Assembly: GCF_014217625.1 (NCBI RefSeq)
Contig: NZ_CP043641.1
Location: 3,348,001 to 3,412,000, forward strand
Length of the DNA: 64,000 nucleotides
Source of the DNA: Leifsonia shinshuensis
GTDB lineage: Bacteria; Actinomycetota; Actinomycetes; Actinomycetales; Microbacteriaceae
Direction of reading: 5' to 3'
In this document: one piece after another, positions 50,544 to 58,401 of the stretch
Layout: each line of letters starts with the position of its first letter
How positions within the stretch are numbered: position 1 is the stretch's first letter
The notes under the pieces: generated by a model
Seen by the model: the letters and a program-made list of their open reading frames with translations, nothing else
What the model was told of the DNA's origin: nothing
Databases searched by the model: none
Position numbers and translations under genes: made by a program

Positions 50544-52033
50544 TTCGCCGCGACCCTCCCGACCTTCTCGGTCTTGTCCCAGCGCGCCTCCGCGCCCGCG
50601 AGCTCCTTGAGGTAGGAGTCGAACGTGATCGCGCACAGCAGGGAGCCGTATCCCGCCAGGTAGATCAGCGTCGGAGCCAGCCAGCGCCCGGCGCGGGTCC
50701 GCTCGGAGCGGCGCGCGAGCCACGCGACGACCATCGAGAACGGGATCCAGATGTAGATCGCGAGGGTCAGCAGGAACAGCGCCTCGTCGCTGAGCGTGAC
50801 CCCGAACAGCCCGGGCAGCCACACCAGCGTGATCGGCGGGAACAATGCCGTGATCATCACGATCATGTTGATGATGCCGGGGAACAGCAGGATGTGGCCG
50901 AGCTCTTTGCGACTCGTCTTCGCGTCGGTGAGCGAGCCCAGGATGAGCACGAACAGGTAGGCGAGCGCGGCCGAGATCCAGAGGGCGCGGAAGACATTCG
51001 CGGCCAGCTCGTTCTGCAGGAAGAGCAGCCCCGCGAGCCCGATCGCCGAGGTCACCATGATCAGCGGCAGCAGCCACAGGCTGAACCAGACGATGCCGAA
51101 CGTCCACGCGCCCAGATGGTGGACGCGCGACGGCCGGAACCAGACCTTCGAGTAGCGCGCCGTGACGGAGACGTTGCCGCGCGCCCAGCGCAGCCGCTGC
51201 TTCCAGAGCGCGTCCACGGCGCGCGGCTCCTCGGCGAGCACGTGCGCGTGCGGCTCGAAGACGACCTTCTTGCCGTGCAGCTGCGTCTCGAACGTCGTGA
51301 TCGTGTCCTCCGCGAGCGTGGAGGTGTCCACCCGGCCGCCGATGGCGAGCAGGTTCTCGCGGGTGTGCAGCTGGGCACCGCCGGCGAGGCAGGCCTGCGC
51401 GCCGAGGACGTTCTGGGCGCGCCGCGCAGCGGGCTGCGAGAGCACGTACTCGACGCTGACGAACTTGGTGAGATAGTTGCGGTCGCGGCTGCCCTCCCGG
51501 ATGTACGCGGAGACGGCGCCGACCTCGGGGTCGGCCAGGTGCCGGGTCATCCGCCGCAGCGAGTCGGGCAGGTAGATGACGTCGGCGTCCATGATGAGGA
51601 GCGCCTCCATCCAGTCCTCGGCGAGGATGCGCTCGATGCCGTGGTTGAGCGTGTGCGCCTTGCCCTGGCCGCCCTGCTCGCGGCGCAGCAGGAACACGTT
51701 GCCCGGGTACTGCTCGGCACGGCTGCCGACGACGACGGGGGTGTCGTCGGTGCTGGCGTCGTCCACGACGTAGATGCGCAGCGCCTCTTTGGGATAGTCG
51801 AGCGCCATGAGCCGGTCGATGGAGGCCCCGATCACGGCCCCCTCGTTCCAGGCGGGCACGACGATGGCGACGCGCGGGAGGTAGGGCGCGGCCTTCTTGT
51901 AGTGGTTGATCCAGGCGTGGAACGGGATGACGACGAACGTCGCAGCGGCCGCGATCACCGGAATGAGCCCGGTCAGCGCCAGGATCAGGCACACCACGAC
52001 GCCGATCCACTCCAGCACGCCCAGCACGTCCAC
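50540..52033 (-). CDS. Membrane glycosyltransferase, family 2
   Basis: A 497-residue processive-type GT2 enzyme that likely makes and exports a surface polysaccharide. Seen: two N-terminal helices, then the GT-A domain with VAIVVPAWNEGAVIGASIDR near residue 54, YVVDDASTDDTP, LIMDADVIYLPDSL (D-x-D near 152), AEDTITTFE (catalytic-base region) and KQRLRWARGN (the Q-x-x-R-W motif, near 285), followed by about five C-terminal helices. This layout is that of cellulose/hyaluronan/poly-GlcNAc synthases. The GTG at 52033 has GGAGGGG 8 nt upstream. A TACTCT hexamer 22 nt further up may be its -10. Confidence 0.9.
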   Translation of the reverse strand: MDVLGVLEWIGVVVCLILALTGLIPVIAAAATFVVIPFHAWINHYKKAAPYLPRVAIVVPAWNEGAVIGASIDRLMALDYPKEALRIYVVDDASTDDTPVVVGSRAEQYPGNVFLLRREQGGQGKAHTLNHGIERILAEDWMEALLIMDADVIYLPDSLRRMTRHLADPEVGAVSAYIREGSRDRNYLTKFVSVEYVLSQPAARRAQNVLGAQACLAGGAQLHTRENLLAIGGRVDTSTLAEDTITTFETQLHGKKVVFEPHAHVLAEEPRAVDALWKQRLRWARGNVSVTARYSKVWFRPSRVHHLGAWTFGIVWFSLWLLPLIMVTSAIGLAGLLFLQNELAANVFRALWISAALAYLFVLILGSLTDAKTSRKELGHILLFPGIINMIVMITALFPPITLVWLPGLFGVTLSDEALFLLTLAIYIWIPFSMVVAWLARRSERTRAGRWLAPTLIYLAGYGSLLCAITFDSYLKELAGAEARWDKTEKVGRVAAN

Positions 52034-52098
52034 GCGGCTCCCCTCCGTCTTGGACAGAGTACCGCGGACGGGGTGCGGGATCGGGAGGGGGCCGGTGA

Positions 52099-53034
52099 TC
52101 AGCGTGTGATCAAGTTCCCGATCAGCCGGATCATCGACTCCTTCTCGTCGGGCCGGGACATGGCGGTCATCAGTGTGACGGCCGCGAGCATCTTCGGGCT
52201 GACGAGCGGGTGGCCGGAATCATCGGCTGTGGCTCTGTTCTGTTCGAGGTACCAGGTGAACAGCGCCGCGGCGGATCGTTTGTTGCCGTCGGCAAGCGGA
52301 TGGTCCTTCGTCACGAAGTAGAGCAGATGGGCGGCCTTCTCCTGGACGCTGTCGTAGAGCTCCTCGCCGAGGTACGTCTGCTCGACGTTCCCGATGATGC
52401 CTCGGAACGCGTCGCCGCGTTCGAGGCCGAGCAGGTTGTCGTGCGGGAACTGGGTCGCGACCTGATCGATGACCTGGCGCGCCGAATCGTACGTCAGGCG
52501 GAACGAGGGAGTTTCGCCGGCGATCGGTGGCACCTCGCGTCGGTCGTACTCGTCGAGGAGTTCGAGACCGGGCGTGTATCTCTTGAGCACTTCGGCGATG
52601 CCCGCGACGGTCGTGTCAGGCGACCGCCCGAGCAATTGGACGATCGCCCCGATCTCCCGGAGCCGGGCCTCGTTCGTGGCGACGCCCTCGACGACGTAGT
52701 GCCGGAGAACGTCGTTCGCCCAGCGTCGGAACTGGACTCCCTCCGCGGACTTCACCCGATAGCCGACGGAGAGGACGACGTCGAGATTGAAATGCTCGAC
52801 GTCTCGTTCGACCAGTCGAGCACCCTCGGATCGAACCTGTGCAAAATATGCACGGGTTGGAATTCCGTCCAATTCCTCGCGCTCGGCGTTCGCGATGTGA
52901 CGGACGATCACGGTCCTATCCCGACCGAACAAGCTCGTCATCTGGGCCTGGGTCAGCCAGACGGTTTCGCCATCCGTCCTGACCTCCAGCCGGACAGCAC
53001 CATCCGCGGACTGGTAGATCTCGACGTCATCCAT
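52099..53034 (-). CDS. RhuM-like N-terminal domain fused to Fic/Doc domain
   Basis: A 311-residue protein. Seen: an N-terminal region of the virulence-protein RhuM family (TVWLTQAQMTSLFGRDRTVI, then ELDGIPTRAYFAQVRSEG and DVEHFNLDVVLSVGYRVKS, about residues 25-115), which resembles phage-type DNA-binding regulators, joined to a Fic/Doc-like domain with KDHPLADGNKRSAAALF near residue 247. The motif follows the Doc form (H-x-[FL]-x-D-x-N-K-R), known in toxins that modify EF-Tu, rather than AMPylating Fic. There is no adjacent antitoxin gene; the RhuM part may serve that role. The start is the ATG at 53034; CAGAAT 6 nt upstream may be its -10 (leaderless). Confidence 0.85.
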   Translation of the reverse strand: MDDVEIYQSADGAVRLEVRTDGETVWLTQAQMTSLFGRDRTVIVRHIANAEREELDGIPTRAYFAQVRSEGARLVERDVEHFNLDVVLSVGYRVKSAEGVQFRRWANDVLRHYVVEGVATNEARLREIGAIVQLLGRSPDTTVAGIAEVLKRYTPGLELLDEYDRREVPPIAGETPSFRLTYDSARQVIDQVATQFPHDNLLGLERGDAFRGIIGNVEQTYLGEELYDSVQEKAAHLLYFVTKDHPLADGNKRSAAALFTWYLEQNRATADDSGHPLVSPKMLAAVTLMTAMSRPDEKESMIRLIGNLITR

Positions 53035-53075
53035 GCGGCCATTCTGCTCGCCCGACCAACCTGGAGCAGGAAGAA

Positions 53076-53105
53076 GGGCGGCCCCTGTGGAACCAGGACC
53101 CGCCC
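53076..53105 (-). terminator. Rho-independent-like terminator after the flavin reductase gene
   Basis: On the minus strand: GGGCGG, 2-nt bulge, CCTG, 6-nt loop, CAGG, 2-nt bulge, CCGCCC, followed by TTCTTCC. It lies 24 bp past the flavin reductase stop and before the RhuM-Fic gene on the same strand. Confidence 0.65.
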
Positions 53106-53129
53106 TCCACACCTACCCGCGCAGCTGCG

Positions 53130-53825
53130 TCAGCTCCGCGCCGGCCCGCCCAGCGTCCCGCCGGCCGCCAGCCGCATCAGGTCCGATCCCAGGTCGATCC
53201 CCAGCTCGTTGCCTCCGGCAGAGCCGTACTCGTGCTGGTAGCTGTTCCAGGACGTGTCCTTGATGCGGGCCTCCACACCGGTCTCCATGAGCACGACCAG
53301 CTCGCGCGCCGCTCGGTCGATCCGCTTGCCCAGGGCGTTGTCCTGCCAGTCCTCCGTCGACGCGAACACCGAGGTGGGGGCCGTCATCGTCCGGAGGTAG
53401 GCGAACATCGAGCGCATCTGCTCGTCGACCACCAGCGCGTGCCGGGCCGTCCCCGCGGTCGCGCCGAGGATCACCGGCTTCGCGATCAGGAGGTCGTTGT
53501 CGAGCACCTGGAAGAACGAGCTGAACAGCCCGCTCGGGCCGGCCTTGTAGACCGGAGCCGTCGCGATGATGCCGTCGGCCGCTGCCAGCGCCTCGATCGC
53601 CGCCGTGAAGCGCGGGCCGAGGTGGCCGGACGCGAGCGCGCCGGACAGTTCGGGCAGTAGCTCCCGGAGGTCGAGGTTCTGCGTTTCGACCGTGTGGCCC
53701 TCGCGCTGGGCGGCGGCCTCCACGCGGAGGGCGAGGCGGTCGGCGAGCATCTTGGTGGACGACGGGTCGCTGACGCCCGCGTTGACGACGACCACCCGGA
53801 ACGGGCGCTGGTCGGTGCTGGTCAT
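53130..53825 (-). CDS. NADPH-dependent FMN reductase, CE1759 family
   Basis: A 231-residue flavodoxin-fold reductase that supplies reduced FMN. Seen: RVVVVNAGVSDPSSTKMLADRL near the start (flavin phosphate loop), GIIATAPVYKAGPSGLFSSFF near residue 84 and VILGATAGTARHALVVDE near 118, all typical. It follows the luciferase-like monooxygenase by 38 bp. This two-gene arrangement is the recognised CE1758/CE1759 pair, in which the reductase feeds the monooxygenase. A hairpin follows the stop. The oxidised substrate is unknown. Confidence 0.9.
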   Translation of the reverse strand: MTSTDQRPFRVVVVNAGVSDPSSTKMLADRLALRVEAAAQREGHTVETQNLDLRELLPELSGALASGHLGPRFTAAIEALAAADGIIATAPVYKAGPSGLFSSFFQVLDNDLLIAKPVILGATAGTARHALVVDEQMRSMFAYLRTMTAPTSVFASTEDWQDNALGKRIDRAARELVVLMETGVEARIKDTSWNSYQHEYGSAGGNELGIDLGSDLMRLAAGGTLGGPARS

Positions 53826-53863
53826 GGTGTCCTTCTCTGCAATCGGATTCGAACGCCGGGCGC

Positions 53864-55051
53864 TCAGAGCGCCGGGTACTCCGCCTGGAACTCGTCTGCC
53901 GAGTCCTGGTAGGGCGAGGCGCCGGTCACGTTGTCGCCGCGGTTGGCGTTCGGCCGCGGCTGGCGCGGTGCGGTCTCGCCGTACTTCGCCTTCACGAGCG
54001 ACTCGTGCGTCGGGGCCTCGGGCGTCGAGGGATCCTTGCGGGCGTCGGTCTCCTTGCGGAGCACCGGGATGACCTCCTCGCCCAGCAGGTCGAGCTGCTT
54101 CAGGACCGTCTTCAGCGGCAGGCCGGCGTGGTCCATCAGGAACAGCTGGCGCTGGTAGTCGCCCGCCCACTCGCGGAAGGTCAGCGTCTTGTCGATGACC
54201 TCCTGCGGGCTCCCCACGGTCAGCGGGGTCGCCTCGGTGAACTCCTCCATCGTCGGGCCGTTGCCGTAGACGGGGGCCTCGTTGAAGTACGGACGGAACT
54301 CCTTCTTGGCCTCCTGCGAGGTCTTGCCGATGTAGGCCTGTCCGCCGAGCCCGACGATCGCCTGCTTGGCGGTGCCGTGGCCGTAGTGCTCGAAGCGCTC
54401 GCGGTAGAAGGCGATCAGGCGCTGGTAGTGCTCCTTCGGCCAGAAGATGTTGTTCGCGAAGAAGCCGTTGCCGTAGTACGCGGCCTGCTCCGCGATCTCC
54501 GGGGTGCGGATGCTGCCGTGCCAGACGAACGGCGGCACGTCGTCCAGGGGGCGCGGGGTGGAGGTGAAGCCCTGCAGCGGTGTGCGGAACTTGCCTTCCC
54601 AGTCCACGACGTCCTCGTGCCACAGCCGGTGCAGGAGGTTGTAGTTCTCCAGCGCGAGCGGCAGGCTCTGGCGGATGTCCTGGCCGAACCACGGGTACAC
54701 CGGGCCGGTGTTGCCGCGGCCGAGCATCAGGTCCATGCGGCCCTTGGACAAGTGCTGGAGCATCGCGTACTCCTCGGCCAGTCGCACCGGGTCGTTCGTG
54801 GTGATCAGGGTCGTGGAGGTCGTCACGATCAGGCGCTCGGTGAGGGCGGCGATGTGGGCGAGCAACGTGGTGGGCGATGAGGAGAAGAACGGCGGGTTGT
54901 GGTGCTCGCCGATCGCGAAGACGTCCAGCCCGACCTCCTCCGCGTGCGTGGCGATCTTCACGATCGCGTCGATGCGCTCCGCCTCGCTCGGGGTCTCGCC
55001 GGAGACCGGGTCGCGGGTGATGTCGCTGACGGAGAAGATTCCGTACTGCAT
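53864..55051 (-). CDS. Luciferase-like FMN-dependent monooxygenase, CE1758 family
   Basis: A 395-residue TIM-barrel monooxygenase using reduced FMN and oxygen. Seen: MQYGIFSVSDITRDP, GLDVFAIGEHHNPPFFSSSP, LIVTTSTTLITTNDPVRLAEEY, SKGRMDLMLGRGNTGPVYPWFG, and a substrate-lid region, with a Pro/Arg-rich C-terminus (about residues 350-395) probably disordered. GAGGAG precedes the ATG at 55051. An inverted repeat TATGC-N4-GCATA (55084-55097) lies upstream and could be a regulator site. It is co-transcribed with the CE1759 reductase. Confidence 0.92.
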   Translation of the reverse strand: MQYGIFSVSDITRDPVSGETPSEAERIDAIVKIATHAEEVGLDVFAIGEHHNPPFFSSSPTTLLAHIAALTERLIVTTSTTLITTNDPVRLAEEYAMLQHLSKGRMDLMLGRGNTGPVYPWFGQDIRQSLPLALENYNLLHRLWHEDVVDWEGKFRTPLQGFTSTPRPLDDVPPFVWHGSIRTPEIAEQAAYYGNGFFANNIFWPKEHYQRLIAFYRERFEHYGHGTAKQAIVGLGGQAYIGKTSQEAKKEFRPYFNEAPVYGNGPTMEEFTEATPLTVGSPQEVIDKTLTFREWAGDYQRQLFLMDHAGLPLKTVLKQLDLLGEEVIPVLRKETDARKDPSTPEAPTHESLVKAKYGETAPRQPRPNANRGDNVTGASPYQDSADEFQAEYPAL

Positions 55052-55083
55052 TGCTGGCTCCTCAGGTTGGTTCTCGCCGTATC

Positions 55084-55097
55084 TATGCAAACGCATA
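55084..55097. promoter_or_regulatory. Inverted repeat TATGC-N4-GCATA upstream of the monooxygenase
   Basis: It is 32 bp before the monooxygenase ATG. The left part ATCTATGCA is identical to the core of the MarR-operator candidate at 46244, so one regulator might bind both. The rest of the 193-bp divergent gap shows nothing else I can support. Confidence 0.4.
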
Positions 55098-55244
55098 TAA
55101 CGGCGCAGAGCTGGAAGTATTCCCGGCGGTGGCACCAGCATGGCGCACGGGTGGGACGGAGGCCAGGATCGGGTGTTCCCGCCTCAGGTTCGCGTATATC
55201 ACACGTCAGGCTTTTCCCAGACGGATCGGGCAGGCTGGGGCCTC

Positions 55245-57362
55245 ATGGGGGAGCAGGACAACTCGAAACAGCCACGTCGGCGCGCTGCGGCAGCGCTCGG
55301 CTTCGTCGGACTCAGCGTCACCGCGGGCGTGCTCGTGAGCGCGATGCTGACGCCGGTGGTCGCCGTCGCCGGGGTCGCGACGGAGACCGGCCTCCACCTC
55401 TTCGAGACGATGCCGGAGGCCCTGACGCCGGACGCGCTCGCCCAGACGACCGACATCTACGCCAAGAACCACGCGGGCGAGCCGGTGCTCCTCGCGTCGG
55501 TCTACGACCAGAATCGCAAGAGCGTCTCGTGGGAGGCCATCTCGCCCTACGTCAAGGACGCGCTGGTCTCCACCGAAGACCCTCGGTTCTACACGCACGG
55601 CGGCGTGGACATCCCGTCGGCCCTGCGTGCCGCGATCGGCAACGCGGCCGCCGGGGAGGTCGGTTCGGGCGCCTCGACCATCACCATGCAGTACGTCAAG
55701 AACATCCTGGTGCAGCGTGCCGAGGCGATCCGCGACAAGGACGAGCGAGCGGCCGCCTACACGGAGGCCACCAAGACCAGCATGGACAGGAAGCTGCGCG
55801 AGATGCGACTGGCCATCGGACTCGAGAAGGCGCTCACCAAGGACCAGATCATGCTCGGCTACCTCAACATCGCGCACTTCGGCGGGACCGTGTACGGCAT
55901 CGAAGCGGCAGCCGAGTACTACTTCGGCGTGACCGCGGCCGACCTCACGCTCGCGCAGGCCGCCTCCCTGGTGGCGACTGTCAACGCGCCGAACGACTTC
56001 CGCATCGACGAGCCGGACAACCTCGGGGACAACAAGTACCGCCGCGACAACGACGTGCTCGCCGCCATGCTCCACGAGCGCAAGATCACGCAGACCCAGC
56101 ATGACGAGGCCGCTGCCACCCCGATCGAGCCGAACATCACGCCGCCGTCGACCGGCTGCCACGCCGCCAACCCGCTCGGCGCGGGATTCTTCTGCGACTA
56201 CGTGCAGTGGGTCATCACGAACGAGAAGGTCCTCCCGGACGCCTCGGACCCCGAGTACTCCACCCTGGCGACGGGAGGCTACGACATCTACACGACGCTC
56301 GATCTCGACCTCCAGGCCTCCGCCGTCGCTGCGGTCGACGCGTACATCCCGCGGAGCACCGAGGTGCTCGACCTGGGGTCGTCGCTGGTGACCGTCGAGC
56401 CCGGCACCGGCCGCATCCTGGCCATGGCCCAGAACAAGGACTTCAACGCCGACCAGGACGCGATCTCCCCGGAGAACACCGCCGTCAACTACGGCACCGA
56501 CTTCGACTACGGCGGTTCGAGCGGCTTCCAGGCGGGCTCGACGTACAAGGTCTTCACGCTCGCCGAGTGGCTGAAGGACGGCCGGTCGCTGAACGATGTC
56601 GTCAACGGTGACTCGCGGGCTTTGCAACTGTCCTCCTTCAAGGACAGCTGCCAGGGCGCGAGTGGCGGCACGTACACGCCCAAGAACGACGGTGGCCAGA
56701 AGCCCGGGAACATCTCGGTCCGATCCGCCACCGCCCAGTCGGTCAACGGGGCCTACTTCTCGATGGCGCAGAAGCTCGACCAGTGCGAGATCCGCAAGAC
56801 GGCGGAGGCCTTCGGCGTGAAGCGCGCCGACGGCAAGCCGCTGACCTCCTACGTGTCCGACATCCTCGGGACGAACGAGGTCTCGCCGCTGCGGATGGCC
56901 GCGGCGTTCGCGGCGATCGCCAACAAGGGCGTCCACTGCTCGCCGATCGCGATCGACCGCATCGTCGGGCCCGACGGGGCCGAGCTTCCGGTGCCGCAGA
57001 GCGGATGCACCGAGGCCGTGTCGGAGGAGGTCGCGGCGGCCATGGCGTCCGCGCTGCAGGGCGTCGTGCGCGGCGGCACCGGAGGAGAGTCCAACCCGTA
57101 CGACGGCGTCCCCGTGTTCGGAAAGACGGGGACGACCGACTCCGAGAAGGACACCTGGTTCGTCGGATCCACCACCCGGCTGACGACCGCCGTCTGGGTC
57201 GGCAACGTGAACGGGGGCGTCTCGCTGCGGCGATCGACGATCGGCGGCATCAAGGGCGACCTACTCCGCCACAAGGTCTGGAAGCAGTACATGACGGCCG
57301 CGAACACGGTGCTCCCCGGGGAGAGCTTCCCCGAGGCCTCCTCGCGGCCCGTGCGCGACTGA
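55245..57362 (+). CDS. Class A penicillin-binding protein (transglycosylase/transpeptidase)
   Basis: A 705-residue cell-wall synthase that polymerises lipid II and cross-links peptides outside the membrane. Seen: a short cytoplasmic start, a membrane helix (GLSVTAGVLVSAMLTPVVAV), the glycosyltransferase-51 domain with VSTEDPRFYTHGGVDIPSAL near residue 105 and GASTITMQYVKN near 143, and a transpeptidase domain with the active Ser-x2-Lys in GSTYKVF near 431, SVNGAYF near 500 and KTGTTDSEKD near 626. All catalytic motifs are present. The start is the ATG at 55245; the frame is open to 55140, but the preceding codons do not look like the family. No PASTA domain. Confidence 0.93.
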   Translation: MGEQDNSKQPRRRAAAALGFVGLSVTAGVLVSAMLTPVVAVAGVATETGLHLFETMPEALTPDALAQTTDIYAKNHAGEPVLLASVYDQNRKSVSWEAISPYVKDALVSTEDPRFYTHGGVDIPSALRAAIGNAAAGEVGSGASTITMQYVKNILVQRAEAIRDKDERAAAYTEATKTSMDRKLREMRLAIGLEKALTKDQIMLGYLNIAHFGGTVYGIEAAAEYYFGVTAADLTLAQAASLVATVNAPNDFRIDEPDNLGDNKYRRDNDVLAAMLHERKITQTQHDEAAATPIEPNITPPSTGCHAANPLGAGFFCDYVQWVITNEKVLPDASDPEYSTLATGGYDIYTTLDLDLQASAVAAVDAYIPRSTEVLDLGSSLVTVEPGTGRILAMAQNKDFNADQDAISPENTAVNYGTDFDYGGSSGFQAGSTYKVFTLAEWLKDGRSLNDVVNGDSRALQLSSFKDSCQGASGGTYTPKNDGGQKPGNISVRSATAQSVNGAYFSMAQKLDQCEIRKTAEAFGVKRADGKPLTSYVSDILGTNEVSPLRMAAAFAAIANKGVHCSPIAIDRIVGPDGAELPVPQSGCTEAVSEEVAAAMASALQGVVRGGTGGESNPYDGVPVFGKTGTTDSEKDTWFVGSTTRLTTAVWVGNVNGGVSLRRSTIGGIKGDLLRHKVWKQYMTAANTVLPGESFPEASSRPVRD

Positions 57363-57400
57363 GCCGCCGCGTCCGATTTCCGCCGGTCGGAGTCGGCGGC
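57363..57400 (+). terminator. Hairpin immediately after the PBP stop
   Basis: Two stem blocks, GCCGCCG and TCCGA with their complements (arms 57363-57376 and 57387-57400) separated by a 2-nt internal mismatch; a 10-nt loop. It begins at the first base after the TGA and ends 6 bp before the -10 of the next gene. Confidence 0.6.
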
Positions 57401-57406
57401 TGGCAG

Positions 57407-57412
57407 TAGCCT
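57407..57412 (+). promoter_or_regulatory. -10 box of the EamA gene (leaderless)
   Basis: TAGCCT, exactly 6 nt before the GTG at 57419. Confidence 0.6.
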
Positions 57413-57418
57413 CGACGA

Positions 57419-58330
57419 GTGAAGGTCGCTCTGCAGTTCGTCGCGATGGGTCTCGTCTGGGGCGCCAGCTTCCTGTTCATGAAGGTGGCGCTGGAGGGCG
57501 TCTCCTTCGGGCAGGTGGCGTGGGCGCGCCTCGTGTTCGGGGCGGTGACGCTCGGGATCATCGTGCTCGCCACGCGCAGCCGGCTCCCGAAGGAGCCGAT
57601 CGTGTACCTGCACTTCGTGGTCGTGGCGATCACGTACTGCGTGGTGCCGTTCCTGCTGTTCGCCTGGGCGGAGCAGTACGTGTCCTCCAGCCTCGCCAGC
57701 ATCTACAACGCGGTCACCCCGATCACGACGGCGATCCTCGCCACGGCCGCCTTCCGGGTCGAGAAGCTCAATCGCGACCAGGTGCTGGGCGTGCTTGTCG
57801 GCGTCGTCGGCGTGGTGGTCGTCGTCGGGCCGTGGTCGATCGCCGCGCTGTCCGGCAGCGTCTGGGGCCAGCTCGCGTGCCTCGGCGCCGTCACCTGCTA
57901 CGGCTTCAGCTTCGGCTACATCCGCCGGTTCATCAGCCATCGCGACATCCCCGCGACCTCGGTCGCCTTTCTCAACATCGGGCTGGCGGCGGTCATCATG
58001 CTGCTGCTGACGCCGGTGGTGGCGCTGTCACCGATCACGTTCAGCTGGCCCGTGCTCCTGAGCCTGCTCGCCTTGGGCGCGCTCGGCACGGGCGTCGTCT
58101 ACATCTGGAACATGAACGTGCTGCGGGCCTGGGGTCCGACCGCGACGTCCGGCGTGACCTACGTGACGCCGGTGGTCGGCGTCGCGCTCGGCATCCTGGT
58201 GCTCGGCGAGCACCTGAGCTGGAACGAGCCGGTGGGCGCGGCGGTCGTGCTGTGCGGCATCCTGCTCACGCAGCAGCGCGTACGGATCTTCACGCGCCGC
58301 CAGGCCGAGCTGGTCGCGCAGGCGGACTGA
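57419..58330 (+). CDS. EamA/DMT family transporter
   Basis: A 303-residue drug/metabolite-type exporter with ten helices in two EamA repeats. Seen: the first helix LQFVAMGLVWGASFLFMKVA, WARLVFGAVTLGIIVLATRS, SSLASIYNAVTPITTAILAT (the repeat hallmark), and in the second half YVTPVVGVALGILVLGEHLS. The C-terminal RRQAELVAQAD is cytoplasmic. The leaderless GTG start is fixed by TAGCCT 6 nt upstream. The substrate (amino acid, metabolite or drug) is unknown. It converges with purL across repeat copy 3. Confidence 0.92.
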   Translation: MKVALQFVAMGLVWGASFLFMKVALEGVSFGQVAWARLVFGAVTLGIIVLATRSRLPKEPIVYLHFVVVAITYCVVPFLLFAWAEQYVSSSLASIYNAVTPITTAILATAAFRVEKLNRDQVLGVLVGVVGVVVVVGPWSIAALSGSVWGQLACLGAVTCYGFSFGYIRRFISHRDIPATSVAFLNIGLAAVIMLLLTPVVALSPITFSWPVLLSLLALGALGTGVVYIWNMNVLRAWGPTATSGVTYVTPVVGVALGILVLGEHLSWNEPVGAAVVLCGILLTQQRVRIFTRRQAELVAQAD

Positions 58331-58339
58331 CCCGCGCAG

Positions 58340-58392
58340 ATTCGTGCCGAATGTCGATTCTGGCCGCGCCAGAAGTGACATTCGTCACGAAT
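58340..58392 (+). repeat. 53-bp double-palindrome repeat, copy 3
   Basis: ATTCG-TGC-CGAAT (58340-58352) and ATTCG-TCA-CGAAT (58380-58392), exactly 40 bp apart. The centre contains TTCTGGC-CGC-GCCAGAA, an extra perfect hairpin not conserved in the other copies. It sits between convergent EamA and purL genes and may act there as a terminator. Confidence 0.85.
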
Positions 58393-58401
58393 CTGTGGTG
58401 G

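Noticed and set aside
52099..53112. Longer N-terminus for the RhuM-Fic protein (start at 53112)
   Set aside because: The extra 26 residues are low-complexity and include the region of the preceding terminator; the family begins at MDDVEIYQ and a -10-like CAGAAT lies 6 nt before 53034.
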